Positions 12,601 through 24,144 of a stretch of 64,000 nucleotides of DNA are shown one piece after another. The stretch covers positions 101,845,762-101,909,761 of the forward strand of contig OY740769.1 of assembly GCA_963513935.1 (NCBI GenBank), written 5' to 3'. This DNA comes from Aphrophora alni. Taxonomy: Eukaryota; Arthropoda; Insecta; Hemiptera; Aphrophoridae. The position numbers were made by a program, and so were the translations under genes. The notes below the pieces were generated by a model that saw only the letters and a program-made list of their open reading frames with translations, had not been told where the DNA came from and did no database searches. The number at the start of each line of letters is the position of its first letter. Within the stretch, counting starts at the first letter, position 1.

Positions 12601-13964
12601 CTATGTTTGTTACGTCCCTGGTAAATTATTTACCCTCAATTTTTACACTTTCCATAGTTAAACAATCCTTTTCAATATAAGTGGAACAAATATTTCCTTT
12701 TTTGTAGCTATTTTTCGTAGCAATACTCTCATACCAGAGCAAATTTATATAACAACCGCCCTTTGGGGAATCTCTACACCACTAAAGAAGCTAACTTCTT
12801 TTAGTATTGCACTACCTCCGAAAAGTGAGTTTTTCTTAGGCTATCTCAAAAATATTAAATGGACACCTACCCAATGAACCACAATTTTAAAATATAGGGG
12901 TAGAGTAAATATTGAGCCAATATCTGAAATGACAACTGATAGAAAATGTATGATATGTCAATGATTGTTACTTAAGCTTAAGGGTAGTTTTATTACGAAA
13001 AAGGAAGCTAAATTAGGGGAATGTAGTCTTTACTTTTTAGAATTCGGGGCCAAAATGGAAAAATTGTATTTTATGAGAGGAGCTCAAATGATTTTAGGAA
13101 AATATCTAGTTTTATACCTCAATGTAAAATTCATTTACTGTAGAAAATAAAAGTATTAACCGTAGTTTAAAAGCGGTCATTTTGATGAATCAGACAACTG
13201 AACGAAATTAGGCACAAAAACCGTCATATCGAATACTTTATCTCTCATCTTAAGGAATCAGTTAATGACTTCTGATTAATTTTTTTCTTGGTCTGCATTT
13301 TGTAAATTTAGTCTAATAATTGCACGTATTTGATTTTACTTCTCTAAATGACAGTCAATTATTGATTCGTGTTTTCAATAGCTATATACTGTATTTATAA
13401 ATAATATTAACAGACAAATTGTAGATGGAAGAAGTATCAACCATTTAATGAGGAATATTTTAAATATAACTTGAAGTGTTAGAATTTCATCCAAAGTTGG
13501 AAAATGTTTTTAGAAACGACCTATTGACGAATTTCAAATTGAAGTTGCTACAATCTGTCTCGTTGAATAGCCAACACCAGAGAAACCGATGTCCTTTTTT
13601 CACTTAAAGTCTATTACTAAAATTTGGCAGGAAAACGTTGTCTTATGACAAGATCGTTAATCAGAAATATGTGTCGGTAACTTTTCAAACATTATTAATA
13701 TACAATGTTTCTATGCACTAAAATTCTAAATGTTTGATAAAACTATGATCATTGGCTATTGGCGCAATTCGGCCAGTGAGTGACCTTCGGTACAATTGGA
13801 GAACGTCCAACGATCTACTTAATTAGTATCAAGGTCCAGGTCGGCAAACGACGGAATACATGGAAAATCAGCAAAAGAAGTATATATATACGTCTTATAA
13901 ATCCTAGTCCATCAATTTCCAAACAATTATCATTATTCCTTCTATTAGCTCACATTTATTCCTA
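12601..13964. other. AT-rich DNA, nothing recognised
   Basis: Only short, featureless open frames such as 12965-13150 and 13780-13977. No repeat family or RNA gene identified. Confidence 0.5.
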
Positions 13965-14370
13965 TCAATTTTTATAATTGCTAAAATAAATAGAAACAGA
14001 ATTTCATCCCCTATTAGATTACAAACATTAAACATATTTAATATACAGAAAATGCAAATTACCAACCCCGACATGAACCAGTTTCTAATTAAATTGGTCC
14101 CCGTATGTAATTAGAATTGGAACCCTTCCAGTTGTAAGCTTCCAAATCAATGATGTATTTGGTTGCAAAAATTTAAATTAAATGAAATACAAATTAAGAC
14201 GCATGGCAGTATCAGGTCGCCTCCGTGTCTGAGCCCAGTGACACTAATCCATTTCTGTTCCTGCTTTATTAATTATCTGTATCATTAACACCATCATTAA
14301 TCACCATTAGATGTTCGAGAACAAAATAAGCTTTTGTTTTTGTTGAAGAGTGTAAATGGTAAGCGATTCT
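13965..14370 (-). repeat. Dispersed repeat family D, copy 1 (-)
   Basis: Near-identical in inverted orientation to 41.87-42.26 kb over about 390 bp. Shared blocks include AGAAACAGAATTTCATCCCC, AATATACAGAAAATGCAAAT, TGTCTGAGCCCAGTGACACT and AACAAAATAAGCTTTTGTTT. A third partial copy lies at 38.95-39.05 kb. No terminal inverted repeats or poly-A tail were found, so the class is unknown. Confidence 0.85.
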
Positions 14371-14639
14371 CTGAAGTGGGTATTTAACGAGCTATTAAAT
14401 TGACGTAGGTTTTTGTTCGATCAATTTACGACAGTATAATTTTGCTCTTTTATAGTGTGCTACCTTTTTTTATTTTTTATTAAAAATGGTAATTTCACTT
14501 CGATTCTTTTTATTTTTTAATGTTTGTTCAGTTACTTTACACAACACAAACGTTTAGATATCAAACATACCTAAATTACTCAATTTAGATATAAAACCTT
14601 TACCTACACTGATTTTAATAAAATTTAATTTTTTGGTAT

Positions 14640-15010
14640 TTTTTGGCCATATTTTGGAAGTTTAATAAAATATTTTGAAAACGAAACATTTCAGGTTAAC
14701 TGTCATAAGATAAAAACATAAATTACGATTGTCTCAAAATTGGGTTTAAGTTTTTTTAATTAAATTTTAATCAATAATAGAAACTAAGGACTAAAAAATG
14801 CAGTCCCCTCACATCTATATTTAGGTACCTTTTTTATTTAAATTTCACCTAAATATGAAGATTAACCTTTTAAAAAAATTGCAATTACATAAATATCGCG
14901 GTTCAGGAATAATTGACAAAAACAAAAATGGACCCCCGTATAAAAACTCGAATCTAATTAAATTCTATTTGAACTGAGGACGAGTTTATACGTAGCAAAC
15001 TTAAGGCATA
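14640..15010 (+). repeat. Family B copy (+)
   Basis: AATTACGATTGTCTCAAAAT, a decayed GTTCAAATTTTAGTG-like core, and GGTTCAGGAATAATTGAC followed by AAAAACAAAAATGGACCCCC follow the order seen at 16.8-17.1 kb and 55.8-56.0 kb. Confidence 0.6.
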
Positions 15011-16559
15011 TTTAAATATATAGATATATCTCCAAAGGTGACGTCAATAGATCATTTTAATTTTTTCACTGACGCCTACCAAACTGACTTTTTTGGTGAC
15101 GAATAATTTTTTGGTTTTTAATTGATCTTGGGATTGACCAATTGAGAAAGTTTTTTGCAATATTTTTGAGAAGATTATTTTAATAATTTTCAAAGAATAG
15201 TAATAATCCAAGAAGAGTATAATCTTCTTTTCCAATTTTTCAATGGTTGTTCAAATAATTTAACAACAATTTATAACTGAATTTCTCAATACACAAGTTC
15301 TTACAATTATTACGTTCTCCCTCATAGAATCTAGGCTCCGAAATGTCCACATCCTAGATACTGAAATTATTATATTGTACGGATGTGTATTAACCTCTCT
15401 TTAAATTGCAATTTTATTTCACTTATAATAACATTTGCTATGTAGATTCAGTTTTAAAGACTGTTAGAAACATTTGATAATTAACTGAAACTAGAGATCA
15501 TTTTCAAATGGTGGTTATATTGTTTCAAATAATAACAACGTTTTTGAGGAGAGTCCTTCACCGGAGTTTTATTCATCTTCCCATAATAACATCAAAATAA
15601 TATATCATTAAAAACATTTTTTATAAACAACTGGAAAATCTGATAAAATAAGAATAATAAAATTTAAAATCGTATTAAGTTTTTGTTGTATATGAATGAA
15701 AATTTGGTCAGTAATTGTCATATTGGGAGCAGTTTGAGGTTAGGTTAGTTACTTCAATCCCAAGAACGAGGTCGTCAAACGAGCGTGAAAAACAAAATAA
15801 AAAACAAATAAAAAAATCGCGTCATCATCATACATGCATATCAGCTTCTATGCCGTGTATTACTTTGTAATTGTACGATTAGGTTTATATTCTTCTGTTT
15901 TACAATACTGCGAGAATCGTGTTAAAGGAACATTAAATGACCGATAATATTTCGTGTTACACAATTAGGTTATGCAAAGTGGTTTTATAATGTGAAAAAA
16001 AAGCACGAGTGTACATTGTAACTTGATAACATATCTGAACAGTAGCCGCTGCCTCCTAGATAAGGACGAAGGCAGTGTGAAATGTAATTATGTTACTTAC
16101 TCAAGGAAACTTACTGCAGTTCCTTACTTCCATGTAGGGCATACAATCTTAGATTCAAGTCATTAATCATTGTAAATTGCGATCACATTATCTGCTACTT
16201 AGCACTGCCTACATTATATTTTTTGTTTTAAAAATAAACAAGACGAAAGTGATTTAAGAATTTTTCATTCTACATTTACAAAAATATACGTACGTAGATA
16301 TTTGGCGGAAAATATTTGAGATATTATAATTTATTTTGTTAAAATTATTTACAAACATAAATTTAGCCTAGAAATGTTTGATTACTAGGCGTAATTTGGT
16401 AATATTTTAATTATTTTATTGGTGAATACAAGACTTATAAATAAGCTTCTATAGACAATTTATCAAAACACAATATTTGGCAAGTTTGACGGGATAAAAG
16501 GGTTTACAATCGTAATCTGAGCTGTAATGTACATTTGTTTAAAATTCATTTTTAATTTC
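15011..16559. other. AT-rich DNA, nothing recognised
   Basis: No supported feature. The minus-strand open frame at 15044-15235 is lysine- and isoleucine-rich, as expected of chance translation of AT-rich DNA. Confidence 0.5.
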
Positions 16560-16894
16560 TAACATAAAAGTATATAAAACATGATGATGGTTCAAAAAAT
16601 AGAATGCCTTGTTTTTTTCGTATATATCGTTTTGAGTTCCCCAGATTCCAAAATGTCTGTCGAGATGATCGAATAGACGGTTTTAATCAAACTTGGTACT
16701 TGGCATATTTTAGCCATATTCGTAACTATGTTTTTCCATTTTTTGATATCGACAAATTTGAGAGTCGTTTCCATAAAAAGTACATTACGATTTTCTCAAA
16801 ATAGGTTTTACCGATTTTGATCATATTTCGCAAAAAGCTTAGTATCTAATGACCCAAATAAAACATATTTGTCATCATCACTCCCGGTCCTTCA

Positions 16895-16953
<59 letters not shown>

Positions 16954-17300
16954 AGACCGAATTTCCCAAAATTGGCTTTTCCGATTCCGTTCAAATTTTA
17001 GTGAAATATGAACATTGAAAACCAAAACCTTGTTCGAAATTACAGTTAAGGAATAATTAGCATTAAACAAAAATGAACCATAACAGCGTTTATGGTTTAA
17101 ATCAAAGTACGTGTTCATGGCTCAAGATTACTCAGTTTAGGCCTTTATGTAAATATATAAAAAGTCCATGGTTCAATTTCACTTTTAATTAACAACTACC
17201 AAAACTGTCATTTGGTGACGATTAGTATTGATTCGTTTTTATTTGATTTTGGAGATGGGCGAGTGAGAAAGTTCTGTATCTTTTATTTTTCTCGTTTAGA
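16560..17300 (+). repeat. Family B copy (+), long, with internal poly(A)
   Basis: One of the longest copies. In order it holds GATGGTTCAAAAAATAG, the CGTTTTGAGTTCCCC block, a short GTCTGTCG tract, ACGATTTTCTCAAAATAGG, a 56-A run at 16897-16952, CAAATTTTAGTGAAATATGA and the right end TTTGATTTTGGAGATGGGCG with GAGTGAGAAAGTTC. The three short open frames here, one of them poly-F from the A run, are artefacts of the repeat. Confidence 0.75.
16897..16952. repeat. Poly(A) tract, 56 nt
   Basis: Uninterrupted A run inside a family B copy, with recognisable family sequence on both sides. It was therefore expanded or inserted within the repeat and is not its terminal tail. Confidence 0.95.
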
Positions 17301-17344
17301 AAAAGAATTTTTATTTTCGTTTTGTCCAATATTTAGATACGTTT

Positions 17345-17410
17345 TAATTGTGAGTGCTACACCTGAAGAAGATGACACTGTTCGGCGAAACAACCCTGCA
17401 CTGTAATAAT
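17345..17410 (+). repeat. Family C-like motif (GAAGAAG...CGAAAC)
   Basis: CCTGAAGAAGATGACACTG followed by TTCGGCGAAACAAC resembles ACTGAAGAAGGTAATTTG at 52.51 kb and ACTGAGGATGATAACTTGG at 49.70 kb, where a GAAACGTC-type motif follows. It probably marks the tail of a retroelement. Confidence 0.35.
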
Positions 17411-17689
17411 CAATATTTAACAACAATTGCGAACACTTAAAAAGAAGGCATTTATAAAGTTTTTCGTTTTAAAATCTATTTGTAAAGTTGTCTTATTTAC
17501 GGATAACAATAGTGTAGTCGGTGAAATCCTAGCTTGGCATGAATATCCGTTTCAGTCAGTTTTCTGTTTCCGTCATCAATTATGTTTAGGGTGGTCTTTG
17601 TTTACAAAAAGTCTTTTCTGTCCTTCAACGTGCATAAATGTATTTTTACAAGACTAGTTCTTGTTATTAATACGGTTTGATTGGATATT

Positions 17690-17850
17690 TGGCATCATTT
17701 GTGTCAAACTTCGTTATCAAGCGTAAAAAAAACATAGAGCATAAAAGAGAGAAAAATATCGACATAGCCTAGTAGGCTAGGGTCACAAACTAAATCTATA
17801 ATCTAAGAAAAGAACTCGAGCTTAAAATTATGTGCGAGTGGTCAAAGCTA
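17690..17850. repeat. Family C copy
   Basis: AGAGCATAAAAGAGAG, CATAGCCTAGTAGGCTA and AATCTAAGAAAAGAACTCGA parallel 28.73-28.85 kb (AGAGCATAAAAGAGAAAACA, ATAACCTAGTAGCCTA, AAGTAAAGAACTCAAGC). It is more loosely similar to 29.4-29.5 kb and 39.9-39.99 kb. Confidence 0.6.
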
Positions 17851-18059
17851 AGACTAAAATACAAACGTGATAAGAGTTACCACCAGGCCTACACTACACA
17901 AAGAACGGTAAGCAACAACAGTTCTCAATAATTATACTGTTTTGTCAATGCTGGTTCAGGACATACAAAAAAATCGATAAAACCACATTGACCAACGTTT
18001 TAAATTGTCCTTTATATAGGGGAAAATAAAAGAAGATCAAATAAGTCCCACGCGTTCGA

Positions 18060-18250
18060 AAATACAACAGAATCAGAAGAAAACAAGAATTGGTCGAGAA
18101 GAAAATGAAAGAGATAGATCTAACACAAGATTACAAGAAAGAAAGTGTAACTGATGGGTCCTTCGAATTGCTAGACCAGTAATTATTATGCTCTCCTGAG
18201 GGTCCCTGGCAAACTCAGCTGCCTTTTTACTTCCATTAGCTCAACATCGT
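18060..18250 (+). repeat. Family G fragment (RTE-tail-like)
   Basis: AAAATGAAAGAGATAGATCT and AACACAAGATTACAAGAAAG align with the other family G copies at 22.6, 42.8, 43.2 and 45.85 kb. One frame reads MKEIDLTQD. The ending differs from the other copies. Confidence 0.45.
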
Positions 18251-19964
18251 CCCGGCATCCCGATCAACTTTAACATGTACTCATTTTATCAGGCAGCTTT
18301 ACACTACTAAATCAGATAAAATGTTAGAAGAAAAAGTTGTATTAATAACACATGATAATTTTGCAATCAGAGATATACGAAAAGACACAACGTATAATTT
18401 TATTTCATCTTTCGTATCACTGTTCCTTGTAATGTAGAACATTTTAATTTTGTTGACAAGTTACATAAAGAAAGTTCAGTTAGCTATGACGTCCCACTGT
18501 CTTGATTATCAGAGCATTGACAGCTAGTTGATAATTTTTTTAAAAGAGTTTAATCCACACAAGTTGACTCTTTCCTAACGACTTTACCAATTCCACTGGA
18601 TTTAAGTTATTATTTGCTTGCTCTGTAAATACTAGTGATATCAGTCCGTTACAAGACTGGGAACCGTTATATTTAATGACTTGGCAACCATTTTTATAAC
18701 AAGAACACAAGAAATAATATCTTACTTGACTGCAATTGTTTTAACGAGACTTTCCTCAAGTTATTTTTATTTGCTGTTGAAATTGAACGTGTCTGAGTAG
18801 TTAGGAATCGTTTTCAGTAATCAACTTTCCGACTATAAAACTTCGGCAATAAACGTTGTGTTAAATAAAGTGAGGTCTTGTATTTGTAATAACAAGGTAA
18901 GATGTTTTGTCAATGTACATATAGTGTAAATAATGACAAACAATAAAATAATAACTGGCTCTTGTCTATGACGTTGTTTATTTGAACTCGTAACATATTA
19001 ATTATTTATTATATTATGTTTATTTTACGTTATGTTGTTTAGTCGTTACAAATATTTTTAGAAAGATCTTTAAATAGGTTTTGCTAACTTCTTAAGTGCA
19101 ATCTGTTTACAGGCTAACATATTACACCATACTTTCTAATATAAGTTCTTGACGGACGCCAGATGTTTTTTAACGTGTTTAATGATAAAGTTCAAACAAT
19201 ATTTTTTGTAAACATTAAATCTTAACTTCATAGCAGCTGATCGTCAGGTTTTCCATTAGTGCAGAGTTGCCAACGTAAAAGAAAAAATAATTGTAATATT
19301 CCTTTTGTTTTTTTTTAAACATGACAGTTTTAATATGAAAGAAGTAATCTCCAAACTACAAATAAAACACCTTTTTAAAAGTGTAAGAATTTTCTAAATC
19401 GGTTGAGACGTTTTCGAGGGTATCTCTTATGAAAATACAAACTCAGAAATATTTCAATTTTAAATTATAAGTCCATATAATGCCGTGGAACAAGAACAGG
19501 TGAAGCAATAACCTGTTACACGCCTTTACAATCTAGTAATATGTGGCCAACACATTGCCGTAATAAAAGTTTAATAGGAAATAAATTGAAATAAAATTCT
19601 GAATTAATTTACATGTGACAAGATATTCAATTCAGGATTAAACAGATCTAGGCAGATTCAGACAAAATGTTTTAGTTAAAATTAGTTACAATGTTTAATA
19701 AAATTAACTGAAATATTTATTAACTTCTAAAATAATTTAGAATCTCAAATTTGATCATAGCTAATCATTATATGGTTTTGTAGCTTAACAAAAATCAGAA
19801 GAATTTCTTACGGTTTTTTCTTTAGTTCACTTCAAGAATGAAGGGTTGAAATTACGAGACATTTAAAATTAAATCGACACATTCTAATATACTAAAGCTC
19901 ACTTTAAGTCATTTTTTTCTCCCATTCACTACTAAAGTTTAGGATTTTACAGCTGATCAGAGAT
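18251..19964. other. AT-rich DNA, nothing recognised
   Basis: No open frame, tandem repeat or RNA gene supported. Confidence 0.5.
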
Positions 19965-20347
19965 ATAGGATTTTGCATTATAAGGTAGTCTGCCAAAGAA
20001 GTAAAAGTGAGAGAGACAGAGAAACATTGACCTTGGAATTTATAGATAACTTTTAAAGACTGTTACATATTAGAAAACAGATTTACAAAACTGCTTTACT
20101 AAAGGAGAATATTATGTTCTTACGTTTTCAACGTTTATAAATGAACGTAACACAAATAGGATTTTGCATTCTAAGGTAGTCTGCCAAAAAAAGTAAAAGT
20201 GAGAGAGACAGAGAAACATTGACCTTGGAATTTATAGATAACTTTTAAAGACTGTTACATATTAGAAAACAGATTTACAAAACTGCTTTACTAAAGGAGA
20301 ATATTATGTTCTTACGTTTTCAATGTTTATAAATGAACGTAACACAA
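19965..20347 (+). repeat. Tandem duplication, two copies of about 191 bp
   Basis: Copy 1 is 19965-20155 and copy 2 is 20156-20347, both beginning ATAGGATTTTGCATT and ending AACGTAACACAA. By eye they differ at three places: an A/C change, GAAGT against AAAAGT with one extra base, and an A-to-T change in the TTTCAACG block. The near identity means the duplication is recent. There is no open frame in it. Confidence 0.95.
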
Positions 20348-20369
20348 GAGCTACAATAATGGAACTGAA

Positions 20370-20990
20370 GTTACAGTGGTACACAAACACCTTTTATTCT
20401 TGTGCCATAAAAGCGTCTACAGTGTAAATTGTATTTAATTAAAATTGAGTTTTAATGATGACGGTCAATTTGTAAAATAATTCCTAAACCATAACATTTT
20501 TTACTTGTAATTTTGCATGCATGTTTGCGTCATTTAATATTTAGATTTCACTAAAATTCAAACGAAATCGGTAGAAATGATTTTGAGAAATTACGTATTT
20601 CATTATAGCTTTATGACAGATTTTCTGTTTTTACAGGTAATTCACGTACTTGTATTTTTGGAGAATGATGACAATTAGCAGTCTAGAGGTATACTTGAGT
20701 AAAATTTGATATCAAAACCGTTAGAGATAAGTTGTAAAAGTCGTATTTTAGTGTTTTTTTCTTATGTGGCAGCTACGCCCAAAATTTTAAGAAACAACGT
20801 CCCGCAATTGTTACCATAATGTTTCACAACTTTTGTTAAAATCGGTTCACAAGTTTGGACTTTGGAGCACTGCACATACGACATTATTTCAAAGACCAGT
20901 TAAACTTCATTTCAAAGACCACTTATTTAGACACATGGTATTTCATAGCGTATACAACAGCAAAAAATTAGACTATACATTAAAAGGTAA
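20370..20990 (-). repeat. Family B copy (-)
   Basis: TTGTGCCATAAAAGCGTC, a TTTCACTAAAATTCAAACGA core (reverse of the + core), CAGCTACGCCCAAAATTTTA and AATCGGTTCACAAGTTTGGA follow the same order as the minus copies at 27.96-28.2 kb and 34.5-34.8 kb. The 84-codon open frame at 20833-21087 overlaps it and is not a gene. Confidence 0.65.
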
Positions 20991-21784
20991 AGAGAACATT
21001 TTAATTGTCAAATTCATGAATGTTTTTGTTATTTTTATATGTTTAATACAAAAACTTTATTGGACATCCGTACAAAATATTCATTAACAACCGTTAATGA
21101 ACGGTTGACATCCGTTCATTAACCTCTTATCAACTAAAATATAGCGGTAAAGTTAAAGAGGGTCTACTGTTATGAATCAAATCGAAATAAGTGAATTTTT
21201 CATTATTAACTTTAAATAAATTAACAGTCAATAACAGATAACTGTTATAAAAAAATGTAAAATGTCCTAATAAAAGGGAGATTAGCAACCATTTAAATGT
21301 CAGTAAAATTATTAAAACTTGGTAAATGTTAAAATAGTTTAAGATTAACAGATATTCCAGTGCAAATTAAACTGTATAAAAATGTTAAATAATACAAAGC
21401 AGCGTTATCTGTAACTGACGCACAATATAGACCCTCAGGGACTGGCGGGATCTTCTATATTACAAGGAACAACAAAAAGATGACCTTTACACAGCAAACT
21501 CGGTTCTTCACGATGTTTTATTTATGCAGATTTAAAAAAATAAAATAAACCCTTGCAATCAAATATATTGAGAATATTTTTATATATGTTAAGTCCATTT
21601 TTAATAGGGTAAAGTGTATGTTTCGACCATTAGTCATAGTTGTGGATTGTTTGTGTATCAATACAGAATTAATCTTAATGTTAGTATTAGGTAGTGTTTT
21701 TAAGGCGAAAACCACTTAGTCATTAACATCTTTAAGAAAAGAAGAAAAGTGCATGCAATAGAAACAGCTAGCTTTCGAATATTG
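20991..21784. other. AT-rich DNA, nothing recognised
   Basis: No supported feature. Confidence 0.5.
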
Positions 21785-22562
21785 AAATACTAATAATATT
21801 TGGCTTACCAATACCCAATTATTAGTAGTAAAGTTTACTACCATTATTTAGGTTACTAATATCCAATTATTAGAAGTAAACCCTACTAGCAATATTTAGC
21901 TTACTAATACCCAATTTTTAGTACTAGACCTTACTAGAAATATTTAGCTCAATAATAACCAATTATTAGCAAACCTTCATAGCAATATTTAGCTCACTAA
22001 TACCCAATTTTTATTACCACACCATACTAGCAATATTTACCTTGCTAATGAGCAATTATTATTAGCAAACCTTAATAGCAATATTTGGCTTGCTAATTTC
22101 TAATTTTTAGTACCTATCCTTACTAGCAATATTTATCTTAATAATGTCCAATTACTAATAAAACTTACTGACCTACTAGCAATATATAGCTCGCTAATAC
22201 TCAATTATTTGTAGTAAGCTTTACTAGAAATATTAGGCTTATAATACCCAATTTTTAGTAGTAAACCTTACTAGCAATATTTAGCTTACTAAAACACAAT
22301 TATTAGTAGTAAACCTTACTAGCAATATTTAGCTTGCTAATACCGAATTATTAGTAATAAACCTTACTAACAGTATTTAGCTTACTAATACTTAATTATT
22401 AGTAATAAACCTTACTAACAATATTTAGCTTACTAATACTCAATTAATAGTAGCAAATCTTACAAGCAAAATTTAGTTTAATAATAATTAATTACTAGTA
22501 GCAAACCTTACTAGCAATATTTAGCTTACTAATACCAATTATTATTAGCAAACCTTGCTAGC
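21785..22562. repeat. 48-bp satellite (minisatellite) array, about 16 monomers
   Basis: AATATTTAG-type landmarks recur at near-constant spacing (for example 22032, 22080, 22128, then 22276, 22324, 22372, 22420 and 22516), giving a 48-bp period with a few 45- to 53-bp units. Monomers diverge noticeably by substitution. Each carries two overlapping inverted repeats: TACTAATA with TATTAGTA around CCCAAT, and TAGTAA with TTACTA around ACC. The array begins in AT-rich DNA and ends against a family G fragment. Confidence 0.95.
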
Positions 22563-22700
22563 GTCAGGGTCGAAGGAGACCAAGGGTTGGTCAATAGAGA
22601 CTCGACAGGAAACATTAAAGAGTAGAGATCTAACCCAAGAATCGATAAAGATAGTAGTAGATCCAGCTAGGGTGCTCAGGATTGCTACACCCTTACTTAC
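22555..22700 (+). repeat. Family G fragment (RTE-tail-like)
   Basis: CAGGGTCGAAGGAGACCAAG, TAGAGATCTAACCCAAGAAT and TAGATCCAGCTAGGGTGC then CAGGATTGCTACACCC align with 45.84-45.97 kb and 42.76-42.86 kb. One frame reads SRDLTQE. It directly follows the 48-bp satellite array. Confidence 0.55.
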
Positions 22701-23879
22701 TATATGTATCAGGGGTTGTAGGTAGTATTTTTTTGGTCTTCCAGTAGTTATAGTTTGAGTGTTGTATGCATCGTTAAAAATGGCGACATGGTAGTTGATC
22801 TCTTTTGAATTAATAAATGCATTATTGTGTTCAAATTTTATTTCAATTCGATATCATTTTACTGGTCAAGCTCAATATTTATCAATAATATGTAAAATGA
22901 TAATGTTAATTAATTAGAATTGAAAAATATATAAATTTTGATTTTACAGATTAATCAAAACTTGTGTTGATATTTTATTTAACAAAGATCCGATCCGATT
23001 TTTGTGAATCTAATCTGTATCCGGATTATGATCTCAAAACAGTTCAAGAAACTATCTTGGACACGGAATTTTATTAACCAAGAAAACTAGACACAAATGA
23101 CATTAATCGAGAATCTCAAGAGAAACAGGTGTTTGGATGACTTGTAGTATAAGAACAACTTTTAGATGGACTAGAAGCAATCACCAACAGGAAATTGCTT
23201 GAACCACAGATAATAAACACTCCTAGCTGTGGTTCCATGCTGTTTGTAATTCATTCATTCTGAGCATGTACACTTGGACAGTGTGTAGGAGTCGAACCCC
23301 AGGACATGTTTCCTTGCAGGAGAATTGTCAACGAAGAAGAAGTAAGCAGCGGTTTTACAGAGTTCGAAGAAAAATATATGAGTTTAAGATCACGAATGAA
23401 TGGTTTATTTTACGAATCAGGATGGTATTTCCTAAAAAAAATAGTTTTTATAAGTTAAAACATATAAAATCAACTTTCTGTTTCATAAAAACTTTAAGAG
23501 CTGCATTTTATTGTGTCAGCTGTAAATTAATAATCATACTCATATTATAAGTCTAGCGATCGTTTCTGTTTCATTAACGAACATAATTTATATCTCAGAA
23601 AATACATTTTAGAGTGAAAAATATGACATTTTGAAAAATTAATAACACCCCCATAGACTTTTCTTAAACTGATATTCAGTAGTTTGTTATTATTTAAATC
23701 CTACTTGTAAAGTAGACAATCATCGACATTTTTTATTATTATATGTGTAGCATCTTGGTGTAAATAACAAAAAGTTTTGCAATATTGTATTCAAATCACA
23801 TCATATTTTGTCCGTATCTGGGGACTTGTTATTTCTTTATTAACGTAACATGGGTATTAACATAAACATGGACGATTTA
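22701..23879. other. No supported gene
   Basis: A less AT-rich patch at 23.15-23.36 kb includes a plus-strand TTTCCTTGCAG acceptor-like site ending at 23321 and a GAAGAA/GTAAGC donor-like site 22 nt later. It also has a reverse-strand GGGGTTCGACTCC box-B-like motif. Neither yields a convincing exon or tRNA. Confidence 0.4.
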
Positions 23880-24144
23880 AAAAAGAGCTGTTATAAAAGA
23901 CTTAGAGTAATTTCTCAAAGTCGGCTGTACCGATTTCGTAAAAATTGCAATAAAATGTGAACATTAAAGACACATTTGTGTAAATTAGTAAGTAAAAATA
24001 TTACGATGGATGAGTAACTAGTAAATAACGAAAGTAACATTTACCACAATTTTGAAAGTCGATTTTTATCACATAATCCATATTTCGCATAAATTTTAGA
24101 TTTGTTAAAGTTCATATTTTACTAGAGTTTGAAGGAAGTTAGTA
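23880..24144. repeat. Family B sequence, 5' flank of the LOA-like insertion
   Basis: The left part (23.93-24.02 kb) is + oriented (TGTGAACATTAAAGACAC). The right part just before the insertion reads in reverse: AAGTTCATATTTTACTAGAG then TTTGAAGGAAGTTAGTA, matching the minus-oriented family core. It continues at 26015 beyond the insertion. Two copies of opposite orientation seem to abut here. Confidence 0.55.
24136..24144. repeat. Target-site duplication, left copy
   Basis: AAGTTAGTA, repeated exactly at 26006-26014 after the poly(A) of the LOA-like element. Confidence 0.8.

Noticed and set aside
16846..17118. Open frame with a long phenylalanine run
   Set aside because: The F run is the 56-A tract read on the minus strand inside a family B repeat.
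21785..22562. CRISPR-like array
   Set aside because: Units are contiguous with no unique spacers and the context is eukaryotic, so it is a satellite.
23278..23340. tRNA-like box B (GGGGTTCGACTCC on the minus strand) and a 22-nt exon-like segment on the plus strand
   Set aside because: No box A at a suitable distance and no cloverleaf; the exon-like segment is too short to judge without transcripts.
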